Positions 44,378 to 52,720 of a stretch of DNA of 64,000 nt are shown piece by piece (the stretch's first letter is position 1; every line of letters starts with the position of its first letter). The stretch covers positions 1,116,001 to 1,180,000 of the forward strand of contig OZ244951.1 in assembly GCA_965222315.1 (NCBI GenBank). The letters run 5' to 3'. The notes beneath the pieces were generated by a model. It worked only from the letters and a program-made list of their open reading frames with translations, had not been told where the DNA came from and ran no database searches. This DNA comes from JACKII01 sp965222315 (GTDB lineage Bacteria > Pseudomonadota > Alphaproteobacteria > Bin95). A program made the position numbers and the translations under genes.

Positions 44378-45778
44378 CTATTTGGCTGAGGCTGGCTGCC
44401 ATTTCTCGTTGATGCCGGTGCCGCTCCACGTACCGCGCACCCTCTCATAGTGCTCGCGGACGTTGTAGTGAGCAACCTCCAGCTCCAGCGGTTCAGCCCA
44501 GAGCAGGCCTACCGCCTGGGCCAATACCAACGCAGCGACGACCTGGTCGCGGCGGGCTTCAACCAACGTGACGCGCGCGTCGAGCAGTTCCTGCTCCGCA
44601 TTCAACTCGTCAAGAACCGTGCGGGTGCCGACCAGCGCCTCCTGTTTGACACCTTCTAGCGCGATTTCCTGAGCGCGGACCTCCGACTCCAGTGCGGTCT
44701 GGCGAGCGCGTGCGGCGATGAACTGCTCCCACCCGATGGTGGCTTCTTCGATTGCGTTGCGGCGGGCCTGTTCGATCTGGATCAGCCGTTGGGAGGCGAT
44801 CTGTTTCGCTTCACGCACGCGAGAGCGCACGGAGCCTGACTGGTAGAGCGGCACGGTAACTTGCAGCAACGCCTCGCCGCTGGTTCCCGTTACATCGTCG
44901 CCGGACTGTTCGTAGTCCACGCCGGCGCGGCCGACGAGATCGGCGCTGGGCAACAACTCACCGTAGACAGCCCGCACATTCCGGGCAGCGGCCAAGTGGT
45001 TGAAAGTCGCCTGAATAACTGTCGGGTTGTTGCGGGTGCCGAACTGGATCGCCTGCTCCAGGCTATTCGGCAGCCGGTCATAGGCACCCGGCTGCTCCAG
45101 ATAGCCTGGCCGTTCGCCCACGATTTCCTCGTAGGTGGCGCGGGACGACGCGAGGTTGCCCTCCGCCTGACGCAGGTCAGCCCGGGAGCCGGAAAGGCGC
45201 GCCTCCGCCTGGGCGACGTCGGTGCGGGTGACTTCTCCTACCTCAAAGCGGTCGCGGGCCGCCTGCAACTGGCGGCGCAAGACGGTGACGTTATTCGAGT
45301 TCAACTCCACAACCGCCTGGTCGCGCACCACGTTCATGTAGGCGGTGCCGGCATCCAGGAAGACCTGTTGCTCTGTGTTCAGCAATGCTGCCCGGGCGGC
45401 GAGGATCTCGTTCTCCGCGCGCTCTACCGATGCCGGGTTGGTGCCGCCACGGTAAAGGGGCTGGCGGACTTCAAGGTCGGCGGAGGCAGGGGTGCGGGTT
45501 GATTCTCGGGTTCCGCTGGTGTTGGGACCGTTGGTTGCGAAGAGGCCGCCGCCGGCCGTGGCCCGAAAGGTCACAGTTGGCCGCGAGCGGGAAAGGGCCT
45601 GATTGACGCCTTCGTCAACGGCACGCAGCCGGGCGCGCTCCGCCTGAAGGGTCGGGTTGGTGAGATAGGTCTTGGCAAAGGTGGCCCGCATCCGGTCCAT
45701 CTCTGCCGAGGCAGTCCCGGTCAGCAGCGCGGCAATCGCTGCTGAACCGAGAAGAGTCTTGGTCAGTCGCTTTATCAA
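44378..45778 (-). CDS. tolC: TolC family outer-membrane channel protein
   Basis: Outer-membrane and periplasmic tunnel used by type I secretion and drug efflux systems. The 466-residue protein has a signal peptide with a hydrophobic core at about 9-24 (AAIAALLTGTASA) followed by the TolC repeat of long helices, for example ILAARAALLNTEQQVFLDAGTAYMNVVRD and its repeat partner in the second half. The partner pump is not nearby. It overlaps the pcm-like gene upstream by 4 bp, and popZ follows 19 bp downstream. Confidence 0.92.
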   Translation of the reverse strand: MIKRLTKTLLGSAAIAALLTGTASAEMDRMRATFAKTYLTNPTLQAERARLRAVDEGVNQALSRSRPTVTFRATAGGGLFATNGPNTSGTRESTRTPASADLEVRQPLYRGGTNPASVERAENEILAARAALLNTEQQVFLDAGTAYMNVVRDQAVVELNSNNVTVLRRQLQAARDRFEVGEVTRTDVAQAEARLSGSRADLRQAEGNLASSRATYEEIVGERPGYLEQPGAYDRLPNSLEQAIQFGTRNNPTVIQATFNHLAAARNVRAVYGELLPSADLVGRAGVDYEQSGDDVTGTSGEALLQVTVPLYQSGSVRSRVREAKQIASQRLIQIEQARRNAIEEATIGWEQFIAARARQTALESEVRAQEIALEGVKQEALVGTRTVLDELNAEQELLDARVTLVEARRDQVVAALVLAQAVGLLWAEPLELEVAHYNVREHYERVRGTWSGTGINEKWQPASAK

Positions 45779-46455
45779 AGTGCGAACTCCCGGGCGCGGG
45801 TGAAGCCTGGCAGGATGGGCAGCATGGCGTCGAACAGGCTGGTCTCCGCAAAGCCGGAGCCTGAATGGCGGATAATGGTTGCGCGGCCGGGCTGGCCGGG
45901 CTCCCGCAGCACACAGACCAGGCGGCCGTTCGGGCCTAATTGGTCGAGAAGGGACTGGGGCACTTCTTCCACCGCGCCTTCAATGGCGATCACGTCGTAG
46001 GGCGCCTGTTTTGCCCAGCCTTCGGCCAGTGGCCCTTCGACCAGGATGATGTTGTCGCCGGTGCCGAGTTCGGCCAGCTCCTCGCGGCCTCCTTCCAGCA
46101 CGCTGCGTGCGGCGGCGAGCAGGCTTTCGTCATCCTCAAGCGCCACGACCGCACTGGCCAGTTCCCCCAGCACGGCGGCGCCGTAGCCAATACCTGCGCC
46201 GACAACGAGAACCAGATCGTTTTCAGTGACGGCAGCAGCCTGATAAAGGCGGGCGGCCACCATGGGCGGCAGGAGCGAGCGTCCGTTGCCAAGGGGGACG
46301 GGGTCGTCCGAATAGGCCATAGCCTGACGCGCCGGGGGCACGAATATATGACGGGGCACGAGGCGGAGTGCGCCCACCAGACGGGCGTCCGTCACCTTGT
46401 TCGTGCGTATTTGACCCTCAACCATGTTGTGCCGGGCAAGGTCGATATTAGCCAT
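45775..46455 (-). CDS. protein-L-isoaspartate O-methyltransferase family protein
   Basis: A SAM-dependent methyltransferase of 226 residues. The family normally repairs isoaspartyl residues in damaged proteins. The sequence has MVEGQIRTNKVTDARLVGAL, the SAM-binding VLVVGAGIGYGAAVLGELA and the later YDVIAIEGAVEEVP. The frame is open to 46497, but ATG 46455 begins MANIDLARHNMVEGQ, the usual start. The end overlaps tolC by 4 bp. A pcm-like gene directly upstream of tolC is common in alphaproteobacteria; true repair activity is not proven. Confidence 0.85.
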   Translation of the reverse strand: MANIDLARHNMVEGQIRTNKVTDARLVGALRLVPRHIFVPPARQAMAYSDDPVPLGNGRSLLPPMVAARLYQAAAVTENDLVLVVGAGIGYGAAVLGELASAVVALEDDESLLAAARSVLEGGREELAELGTGDNIILVEGPLAEGWAKQAPYDVIAIEGAVEEVPQSLLDQLGPNGRLVCVLREPGQPGRATIIRHSGSGFAETSLFDAMLPILPGFTRAREFAL

Positions 46456-46670
46456 TGTGCGCGTCTGTTCCTCTGACGTCGGTACCGAGACTGCCACTGC
46501 AGCGGTTTGCGCGCTGCGCGCTTTGCCCGGAATGCGCCGGTAAGAGTAGGTTCGGATATCCGGTTGCGATACTATAGTTACCTAACAATTGCATCCGATT
46601 TTTCGCCGAAGGGCAAGGCTCACGGGGCGGCGGCGATCGAACAAATGCGCGCGCGCTTGCTGGTTTCTGC

Positions 46671-46699
46671 TTGACCGCCGCTGCGTGCCGCACTATCGA
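46671..46699 (+). promoter_or_regulatory. candidate promoter of tRNA-Cys
   Basis: TTGACC (46671-46676) and TATCGA (46694-46699) are separated by 17 bp, 34 bp upstream of the tRNA 5' end. The -35 is near consensus and the -10 is partial. Confidence 0.5.
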
Positions 46700-46732
46700 C
46701 ACCGGCTCTGCTTGCAGCAATAGTTGCAGGAT

Positions 46733-46806
46733 GGCGCGATGGCAGAGTGGTGATGCAGAGGACTGCAAATCCTCGTACACCGGTTCGATTCCGGTTCGCG
46801 CCTCCA
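46733..46806 (+). tRNA. tRNA-Cys (anticodon GCA)
   Basis: The acceptor stem pairs GGCGCGA with TCGCGCC. The anticodon arm is GAGGA-CTGCAAA-TCCTC with GCA at 46765-46767, and the T-loop TTCGATT is flanked by CCGG. Discriminator T803 is followed by an encoded CCA at 46804-46806. U at the discriminator position fits tRNA-Cys. Confidence 0.95.
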
Positions 46807-46825
46807 CCATTCCGGGGTCCGGCTG

Positions 46826-47851
46826 ATGACGGAGACCGCCGCCCGCTGGCCGTCTGCGGGCCAATTGCTTCCCATTCTCATGCTCATTCTGGCTGCGTTC
46901 CTCTGGTGCGCTGCCGCATACGGGCAGACGCCGCGGGAGCCTTTGCCGGCCAGCATGACCGAGCGCGCCTTTCCGTTCGATGCCGGCGAGCGGCGATTTC
47001 TGGAGTTCCGTCCGGCGCGGTACCGGGCAGGAGCCCCCGTGCTGATCGTCCTGCACGGCGGCGGGCAGAGCGCGCGGAAAATGTTCCGGCGGCAGAGTTC
47101 CCCCCACTATTCGTGGCTTGAACTGGCCGAAACCGAAGGCTTCCTCCTGCTCGCGCCGAACGGCACCAATCCCAAGTCCGGCGATCCCACCGGCGAGAAT
47201 CAACATTGGTATGATCTTCGCAACCGCTGGCCGGTGACGAACGGTCCGCCGGATGATGTGGGGTTCCTGGCGGCGTTGGCGGCTTGGGCCGTGACGGAGC
47301 GTCAGGCCGATCCGGCGCGGGTCTATGTGGCTGGTGCCTCCAACGGCGGCATGATGACTTTCCGCTTGCTGATAGAGCGGCCGGACGTGTTTGCGGCGGG
47401 TGCTGTTTTTATTGCGACCCTGCCTGACCGGAAGCTGCCGGAGCCCGCCAGTGCGCGGCCGATTCTGATCGCGCCTGGCACGGAAGACCCCGTGATTCGC
47501 TGGGAGGGCGGTGAACTGCTCAACAGCGGTATCGTTTTGCGCTCCGCACAGGACACGCTCGCGTTCTGGCTTGATCTCCACGGATTGCAGGGCACGAAGC
47601 CCGTGACTCGCTACGTCATGCCCGACCGCGCGCCCGACGACGGTTGCAGCTATGAGGCCGCGGGCTGGGGCGGCACGCCGGAGGTGCCGGTGGTGGAATT
47701 TTGGACGATCCGCGGCGGCGGGCACTGGCTGCCATCGCGGCGGCCGTTTGCGATTACACCCCGGATGCTGCAATGGATGGGGCCACGCTGTTTGGACGTG
47801 GACGGACCAGCGGAAGCCTGGGCATTTTTACGGAAGCACCGGCTGCCGTGA
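46826..47851 (+). CDS. LpqC-type secreted esterase (polyhydroxybutyrate depolymerase family)
   Basis: A 341-residue alpha/beta-hydrolase, likely secreted or periplasmic. An N-terminal hydrophobic segment (about 14-32) ending AAAYGQ is a signal peptide. The oxyanion-hole motif is LHGGG (about 76-80), the nucleophile is Ser172 in GASNGG, and the last catalytic histidine is in GGGHWLP. The family includes PHB depolymerases and feruloyl esterases, so the substrate is not assigned. It starts 20 bp after tRNA-Cys. An in-frame ATG in the signal peptide could be an alternative start. Confidence 0.83.
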   Translation: MTETAARWPSAGQLLPILMLILAAFLWCAAAYGQTPREPLPASMTERAFPFDAGERRFLEFRPARYRAGAPVLIVLHGGGQSARKMFRRQSSPHYSWLELAETEGFLLLAPNGTNPKSGDPTGENQHWYDLRNRWPVTNGPPDDVGFLAALAAWAVTERQADPARVYVAGASNGGMMTFRLLIERPDVFAAGAVFIATLPDRKLPEPASARPILIAPGTEDPVIRWEGGELLNSGIVLRSAQDTLAFWLDLHGLQGTKPVTRYVMPDRAPDDGCSYEAAGWGGTPEVPVVEFWTIRGGGHWLPSRRPFAITPRMLQWMGPRCLDVDGPAEAWAFLRKHRLP

Positions 47852-47891
47852 ACAGGCTGACGCAGGTAGCAAAAAATTCTGAAATCCGGAC

Positions 47892-47920
47892 TTGGCAAAT
47901 GCGATTCAGATCGCTAGTTT
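47892..47920 (+). promoter_or_regulatory. candidate promoter of tRNA-Asn
   Basis: TTGGCA (47892-47897) and TAGTTT (47915-47920) are separated by 17 bp and end 40 bp before the tRNA-Asn 5' end. It is the only such pair in the spacer after the esterase gene. Confidence 0.45.
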
Positions 47921-47960
47921 CCGCGCCCTAGCCAGCGCTTCGGCCTGGCCGGATGGGTGT

Positions 47961-48035
47961 TCCGCGATAGCTCAGCGGTAGAGCAATCGGCTGTTAACCG
48001 ATCGGTCGTAAGTTCGAATCTTACTCGCGGAGCCA
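47961..48035 (+). tRNA. tRNA-Asn (anticodon GTT)
   Basis: Acceptor TCCGCGA pairs with TCGCGGA. The D-arm includes GCTCAGCGGTAGAGC. The anticodon arm is ATCGG-CTGTTAA-CCGAT with GTT at 47993-47995, and the T-arm has TTCGAAT. Discriminator G and an encoded CCA end at 48035. Confidence 0.95.
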
Positions 48036-48053
48036 TCCCTCCCAACCCAGCGA

Positions 48054-48075
48054 AGGGGCACCATTGCGTGCCCCT
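48054..48075 (+). terminator. terminator-like hairpin after tRNA-Asn
   Basis: AGGGGCAC-CATTGC-GTGCCCCT is a perfect 8-bp stem 18 bp after the tRNA. No T-run follows, so termination strength is uncertain. The rest of the 275-bp gap to the dehydrogenase shows nothing else recognisable. Confidence 0.45.
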
Positions 48076-48310
48076 GCCTCCCCAAGATTGACGCATCGTA
48101 TCGCAAGACAGGTCTGTCTGGGCCGACAGAGAGGCATGTCATCGATGGGGGCCTCGGCGTTAGCATGCTGCCTGGTCCATCGCCGTCCCGCGGGGCTGGC
48201 GGGGAGGAGCGGAACGGCGGCTATAGCGCCAATGCACCGCCGGACCTAGAATATGGGCAAATCCTGCGGCGGCCTACGCCGCTTATCCCTGCTGAAGGAA
48301 CGCCCGGCTT

Positions 48311-49360
48311 ATGAACGCCATGAATCTGATCTATTTCGACACCGTGATGGACCCCATCATGCTGGAGATCCTGGAAACCGATGGCGGCTTCGCCGTCGAC
48401 AAGCGGGGGCGGCATGATGATATGGACACCAATATCGAGGCGCTCCGTCAGGCCCATGTCTATCAGATCAACTCGGCCAAGGACGAACTGCCCAAGCCGC
48501 TTTGGGGTGAGGCACCGCTGTTCGAGCAGTGCCCGAACCTGCTGATGCTATCGACCAGTGGTGCGGGCTATGACGTCTGCGACCTGGAGGCAGCGACCAA
48601 GGCAGGGGTCGCCGTGGTCAACCAGGCAGGCGGCAACAAGGAAGGCGTGGCCGAACACGCGCTCGCCATGATGCTGACGGTTGCGAAGAAGATCATCGAC
48701 GCCGACCGGGCCACCCGGAAGGGCGGCATTACCGAGCGGGTGGCCTTCAAGGGCATCGAACTTAACAACAAGACCTTGGGCATTATCGGGCTTGGCCATG
48801 TGGGCACGCGGCTGGCGGACATGTGCCGGGGCATCTTCAACTGCCGCATTCTGGCCTACGATCCGCCTTTATCGGCGGAAGAGGTGAAGGCGCGCGGCGC
48901 GGAGAAGTGCGAGAGCCTGCACGAGATGGTGGCACAGTGTGATTTCGTCTCGCTGAACTGCCCGCTGATCCCGACAACGCGGGGCATGGTCGACGCGAGC
49001 GTTTTCAATGCCATGAAGGATGGTGCGATCTACGTCGCGACCGCCCGCGGTTATATCCATGATGAAGTTGCGCTGACTGAGGCTTTGCAGAGCGGCAAGC
49101 TGGCGGGCGCGGGGCTGGATGTCTGGGATATCGAGCCACCGCCGGTGGATCATCCGATCCTGGCCATGGACAATGTCATCGTCTCGCCGCACACGGCGGG
49201 CATTACTTTCGAGAGCCGCCGCAACATCGCCAAGATCACGGCAGAGCAGTTGATCGCGGTGCGGGATGGGAAGAAGCCCGACCGTTTGCTGAATCCCGAA
49301 GTCTGGCCGGTGTTCCAGGAGCGCTTCCAGGCGGTCTATGGCGTGCGGCCGGAAGACTGA
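48311..49360 (+). CDS. D-2-hydroxyacid dehydrogenase family protein
   Basis: An NAD(P)-dependent oxidoreductase of 349 residues in the 2-hydroxyacid dehydrogenase/CtBP superfamily, converting 2-keto acids and D-hydroxy acids. The nucleotide-binding domain has KTLGIIGLGHVGTRLADMC. The catalytic set is Arg in VATARGYIHDE, Glu in WDIEPPP and His in VSPHTAGIT. A GAAGGAA site lies 11 bp upstream of the ATG; a second in-frame ATG is three codons later. The substrate is unknown. The Tct transporter genes begin on the opposite strand just downstream. Confidence 0.87.
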   Translation: MNAMNLIYFDTVMDPIMLEILETDGGFAVDKRGRHDDMDTNIEALRQAHVYQINSAKDELPKPLWGEAPLFEQCPNLLMLSTSGAGYDVCDLEAATKAGVAVVNQAGGNKEGVAEHALAMMLTVAKKIIDADRATRKGGITERVAFKGIELNNKTLGIIGLGHVGTRLADMCRGIFNCRILAYDPPLSAEEVKARGAEKCESLHEMVAQCDFVSLNCPLIPTTRGMVDASVFNAMKDGAIYVATARGYIHDEVALTEALQSGKLAGAGLDVWDIEPPPVDHPILAMDNVIVSPHTAGITFESRRNIAKITAEQLIAVRDGKKPDRLLNPEVWPVFQERFQAVYGVRPED

Positions 49361-49387
49361 GCCGGGACGGCGCCTAGAATCGCCGGC

Positions 49388-49424
49388 AAGAAAAAGCCCG
49401 GCGCGCCTTGGAGCGGGCCGGGCT
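49388..49424 (-). terminator. rho-independent terminator of the tct operon
   Basis: On the minus strand, AGCCCGGC (49417-49424) and GCCGGGCT (49395-49402) form an 8-bp GC-rich stem followed by a TTTTTCTT run at 49388-49395. It lies 23 bp after the tctC stop. Confidence 0.8.
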
Positions 49425-49446
49425 GGAAATCAGAATGTTGGACGGC

Positions 49447-50400
49447 CTACTTGGCCTCGTAGCCGGTGGACTTGATGACTTCGGCGATGGTCTTCCAGGA
49501 TTCCTCCGCCATAGCCTTGGATTCGGCAGCCGTTTTGTAGCTAATTGGGTAGCTCACCGCCTCGCTAACCTTGATCATGTCGGGATGGGTCGACGCGACT
49601 TTCAGCGCGGCGTCCATCTTGTCCAGGATGGACTGGCGGGTGCCTTTGGGAAACAGGATCACAGTTGGCGTGTCGAAGGCGACGGGATAGCCGAGTTCCA
49701 TGAGCGTCGGTACTTCCGGGTCCGTCTGCAGGCGCTCCGACGTGACAGCGGCCACCGAAATCGCCTGATCCGGATACTTGGCGTGCAGACCGCCGGAATA
49801 CGCGAAATCGACCTGCTGGGAGATGATCAACTGCATCATTTCCCGACCGCCGCGGGTCGGGATGTAGTCAACGTTCTCCAGCCCTTCCTGGGCGGCGATG
49901 ACCTGCATGGTCATTTTCGCGCCGGGCGACAGCGCGGCGTACTTCACCCGATCGGCCTTCTTCGCCCAGGCGATGAACTCCTCCATGGTCGTGTAGTCGC
50001 GATCGATCGGGATGATCATCGCCGGCTGGAACTCGGTAATACCGCCTGCATATTCGTAGTCATCGACACCGTAGTCGATGGCCTTGCTCAACTGCGGCTG
50101 CAGGGTCACGCCGGTCAGCGCGCCGAAGAAGAACATGTGACCGTTCGGCTCCTCTTCCTTGAACTGGGTCAGCGCGACCGACTGGCCGCCGCCAGGACGG
50201 TTCAGCACGTTGACCTTCTGGCCCAGTTCCTCGGACAGAACATTGGCCAGCACGCGGCCCTTCACCGTGGTGCCGCCGCCGGCGCCGTAGCCGATCAGCA
50301 TGGTGAGCGGTTCGGTCGGCCAGTCCTCCGCGGCCTGCGCGGCGCCGCCAAGCGCAACGGCGCCGGCGACGACGGCCGTACTCAGAAGTTTCTTCAACAT
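49447..50400 (-). CDS. tctC: tripartite tricarboxylate transporter substrate-binding protein (Bug/TctC family)
   Basis: Periplasmic binding protein that hands an organic acid to the TctAB membrane complex. The 317-residue protein has a signal peptide (MLKKLLSTAVVAGAVALGG, cleaved after AQA) and Bug-family segments such as YGAGGGTTVKGRVLANVLSE, VNVLNRPGGGQSVALTQ and AALSPGAKMTMQVIAAQEG. The frame opens with a TTG at 50409, but the GGGAGG element spaces properly to ATG 50400. The ligand cannot be predicted. Last gene of a three-gene operon; a terminator follows. Confidence 0.9.
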   Translation of the reverse strand: MLKKLLSTAVVAGAVALGGAAQAAEDWPTEPLTMLIGYGAGGGTTVKGRVLANVLSEELGQKVNVLNRPGGGQSVALTQFKEEEPNGHMFFFGALTGVTLQPQLSKAIDYGVDDYEYAGGITEFQPAMIIPIDRDYTTMEEFIAWAKKADRVKYAALSPGAKMTMQVIAAQEGLENVDYIPTRGGREMMQLIISQQVDFAYSGGLHAKYPDQAISVAAVTSERLQTDPEVPTLMELGYPVAFDTPTVILFPKGTRQSILDKMDAALKVASTHPDMIKVSEAVSYPISYKTAAESKAMAEESWKTIAEVIKSTGYEAK

Positions 50401-50445
50401 TGATTGCAATCCTCCCTAAAGGTTGCCGTAAACAAGTGAGGCCGG

Positions 50446-51966
50446 TCAGGCCTCGGCGATGGTCTTGTGGGTTTCTTCCGAAGCCCGGCGCTTCATCCGG
50501 CTGAGTTGCCAGATGCCAAGCACCGTGATCACGCCGAACACGATGGCAATCGGGTGATTCCATATCTCGGACGGATCGTGCACCAGCGCCAGCGACTGAC
50601 GCAATGACAGTTCAAATGACGGGCCGAGGATGTAGCCGATCAGGAACGTAACGAAAGAATAGTCGAACTTCTTCGCCAGAAAGCCGATCAGGCCGAACAG
50701 GATCATGATGCCCAGCCCGAACGCGCCGCCGCCCTGGAGGTAGGCGCCCATGCAGCACAGGAACACGACCACGGGCATCACCAGCGCCGGGGACAGCCGG
50801 ATGATCCGGACGAACACGCCCTGGCCGAAATAGCCGATCAGCAGCAGCGCGACGCTCGCGACCAGCATGGAGGCATAGATCGCCATGATAAGCGGCTTTT
50901 GCTCCAGGAACATCAGCGGACCTGGCGTCACGCCGTGGATGATCAGCGCGCCGATGAGGATGGCGGCGATGACACTGCCCGGAATGCCGATGGCGAAGAG
51001 AGGCACCAGGCTCGCCGGAACCACGGCGTTGTCGGCGCTTTCCGCCGCCGCTACGCCTTCGATAGCGCCGTCGCGTTCGAACGCATCGCCCTTGCCGGAA
51101 CGGCGGCGGGTGGCGCCGTAGGAAAGGAATGAGCCGACGCTGGTGCCGAGGCCCGGCAGAATGCCGACCACCACGCCTATTGCCGAGCCGCGGCCGATGG
51201 CCGGCAGCGAGACGCGCCAGTCCGCGCGGGTGACAACGGTGTCTTCCGGCGATTTTGCTGCGGTCTTGGTAAGGTCAGCCTGCTTGGTTGGATCCCAACG
51301 TTGGCCGACCTGGATCATCATTTCGGAGAGCGCCAGCATACCGATGGCGACCGGTATCAGCGGGAGGCCGTCATACAGTTCGACCATGCCGAAGGTCATG
51401 CGCGGCGATGCGGTTTCGATTTCCAAGCCGACGCAGGCAACCAGCAGGCCGAAGAGGCCGGCGATCAGGCCGCGGGTGAGAGACTTGCCGGAGAGGCCGG
51501 CGATGAAGATCAGCGAGAAGGCGAGGATCGCCGTCAGCTCCACCGGTCCGATCAGCATGGCGAACCGTGCGAGCGGTTGGGCGAGCACGATGAGCACCAG
51601 CGTCGCCACCACGTCACCGATGACCGAGGCAAACAGACCCATCTTCAGGGCCTTTTGCGCCTTGCCGCGCTGGGCAAGCGGGTAGCCCGCCATGGCGGTC
51701 GGCGTCGAGGAAGGCTCGCCAGGCGTGTTGATCAGAATGGCGGAGACAGCGCTGCCAGCCGCGCTCCCTTTGGAAATGCCGAGCAAAAAGGCGATGGCTG
51801 CGAGCGGCTGGATATAGAAGGTGAGGGGGATGGCGACCGCGGTTGCAGTGCCCTTGCCGAGTCCCGGCAGTGCACCAACCAAGTAGCCCAGAGCCACGCC
51901 AAAGGCGATCCAGGCGATGTTGGCGAAGGTCAGGGCGTCGCCGAAACCATGTATCAGATCCTGCAT
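50446..51966 (-). CDS. tctA: tripartite tricarboxylate transporter permease, large subunit
   Basis: The main membrane subunit, about 12 hydrophobic segments in 506 residues. Family hallmarks are GVALGYLVGALPGLGKGTATA with a PGLG loop, INTPGEPSSTPTAMAGYPLAQRGKA and the repeated-half motif GILPGLGTSVGSFLSYG. The frame is open upstream to 52533, but ATG 51966 gives the family start MQDLIHGFGDALT. It lies 11 bp after tctB and 45 bp before tctC. Confidence 0.92.
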   Translation of the reverse strand: MQDLIHGFGDALTFANIAWIAFGVALGYLVGALPGLGKGTATAVAIPLTFYIQPLAAIAFLLGISKGSAAGSAVSAILINTPGEPSSTPTAMAGYPLAQRGKAQKALKMGLFASVIGDVVATLVLIVLAQPLARFAMLIGPVELTAILAFSLIFIAGLSGKSLTRGLIAGLFGLLVACVGLEIETASPRMTFGMVELYDGLPLIPVAIGMLALSEMMIQVGQRWDPTKQADLTKTAAKSPEDTVVTRADWRVSLPAIGRGSAIGVVVGILPGLGTSVGSFLSYGATRRRSGKGDAFERDGAIEGVAAAESADNAVVPASLVPLFAIGIPGSVIAAILIGALIIHGVTPGPLMFLEQKPLIMAIYASMLVASVALLLIGYFGQGVFVRIIRLSPALVMPVVVFLCCMGAYLQGGGAFGLGIMILFGLIGFLAKKFDYSFVTFLIGYILGPSFELSLRQSLALVHDPSEIWNHPIAIVFGVITVLGIWQLSRMKRRASEETHKTIAEA

Positions 51967-51977
51967 TCCGGCGGCCC

Positions 51978-52433
51978 CTATCGCACCACTAAGCCAAGGA
52001 CTTCGTAGAAGAGCAGGTAGCCGATCCCGAGCAGCGCCACTGGCAAGCCAATCACAAAATACCAACGCCGTTCGCCCATGTAGAGCATCAGGGCTGCGAC
52101 CAGGAACAGCACGGCAGGGGCGGGGTGCACCACTCGGAAGATGACCACGGCCGCCGTCACGGCTGTGAGCGCCACGATTGCAGGCGCCCAGGGCATGGGC
52201 CGGGTTTCTTCCGTTTCGACTGCATCGTCTCCATTTCTGCGCCGCTGCGATACCGCCTTTGCCACCAGCAAGGCCGAGAGGGCGGTGATGCCAACCGCGC
52301 AAATCTGCGGCAGCAGCGCCGGCGAGATCGTGTAATCGCCGCCTTCGACGATTTCTTGGGGGATGACATAGGCCAGCATGAGAATGCCGAAGGCGAACAT
52401 CACAAGCCCGGATATCAGGTCCCTGTTTGCCAT
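51978..52433 (-). CDS. tctB: tripartite tricarboxylate transporter small permease subunit
   Basis: A 151-residue membrane protein with four hydrophobic segments, the expected size and topology for TctB. It begins MANRDLISGLVMFAFGILML and ends LLFYEVLGLVVR. Sequence conservation in this family is low, so the call rests on topology and position next to tctA. The frame is open to 52523, but ATG 52433 gives a normal TctB start. First gene of the operon tctB-tctA-tctC, divergent from the HyuB-like gene. Confidence 0.87.
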   Translation of the reverse strand: MANRDLISGLVMFAFGILMLAYVIPQEIVEGGDYTISPALLPQICAVGITALSALLVAKAVSQRRRNGDDAVETEETRPMPWAPAIVALTAVTAAVVIFRVVHPAPAVLFLVAALMLYMGERRWYFVIGLPVALLGIGYLLFYEVLGLVVR

Positions 52434-52626
52434 GATGTTTGTCAGACCGGCGCTGCTGGATTGAGGAATGGGGTAACAACCGCCGGTAGTGCGGCCGGTG
52501 AAGGCCTGGCGCCGCCAGTCCATGCGGCCTCAATCCAGTTGAATCTCAGCATTGCCTCGCCTTTGGTTTTGTTCCGACCGTATGGCGGAATGTGTTGTAC
52601 GGAAGTCTAACCCGCCCAATAGGTTT

Positions 52627-52647
52627 GGCAACCCCAACCGGGTTGCC
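52627..52647. promoter_or_regulatory. perfect inverted repeat in the tctB/HyuB divergent region
   Basis: GGCAACCC-CAACC-GGGTTGCC is an 8-bp perfect palindrome with a 5-nt centre, 73 bp upstream of the HyuB-like start and 193 bp from tctB. It could be an operator or an mRNA hairpin. No regulator is encoded nearby. Confidence 0.35.
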
Positions 52648-52720
52648 GCACTTGGCAATGGCCTTTGGCTTGGCGCACAATCGCGCCGCGCCCGCCCATC
52701 TGCAAAAAGGTACGCCATCC

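Noticed and set aside
46733..48311. Genomic island inserted at tRNA-Cys or tRNA-Asn
   Set aside because: Neither tRNA is followed by an integrase, a duplicated tRNA 3' end or a sharp composition change by eye.
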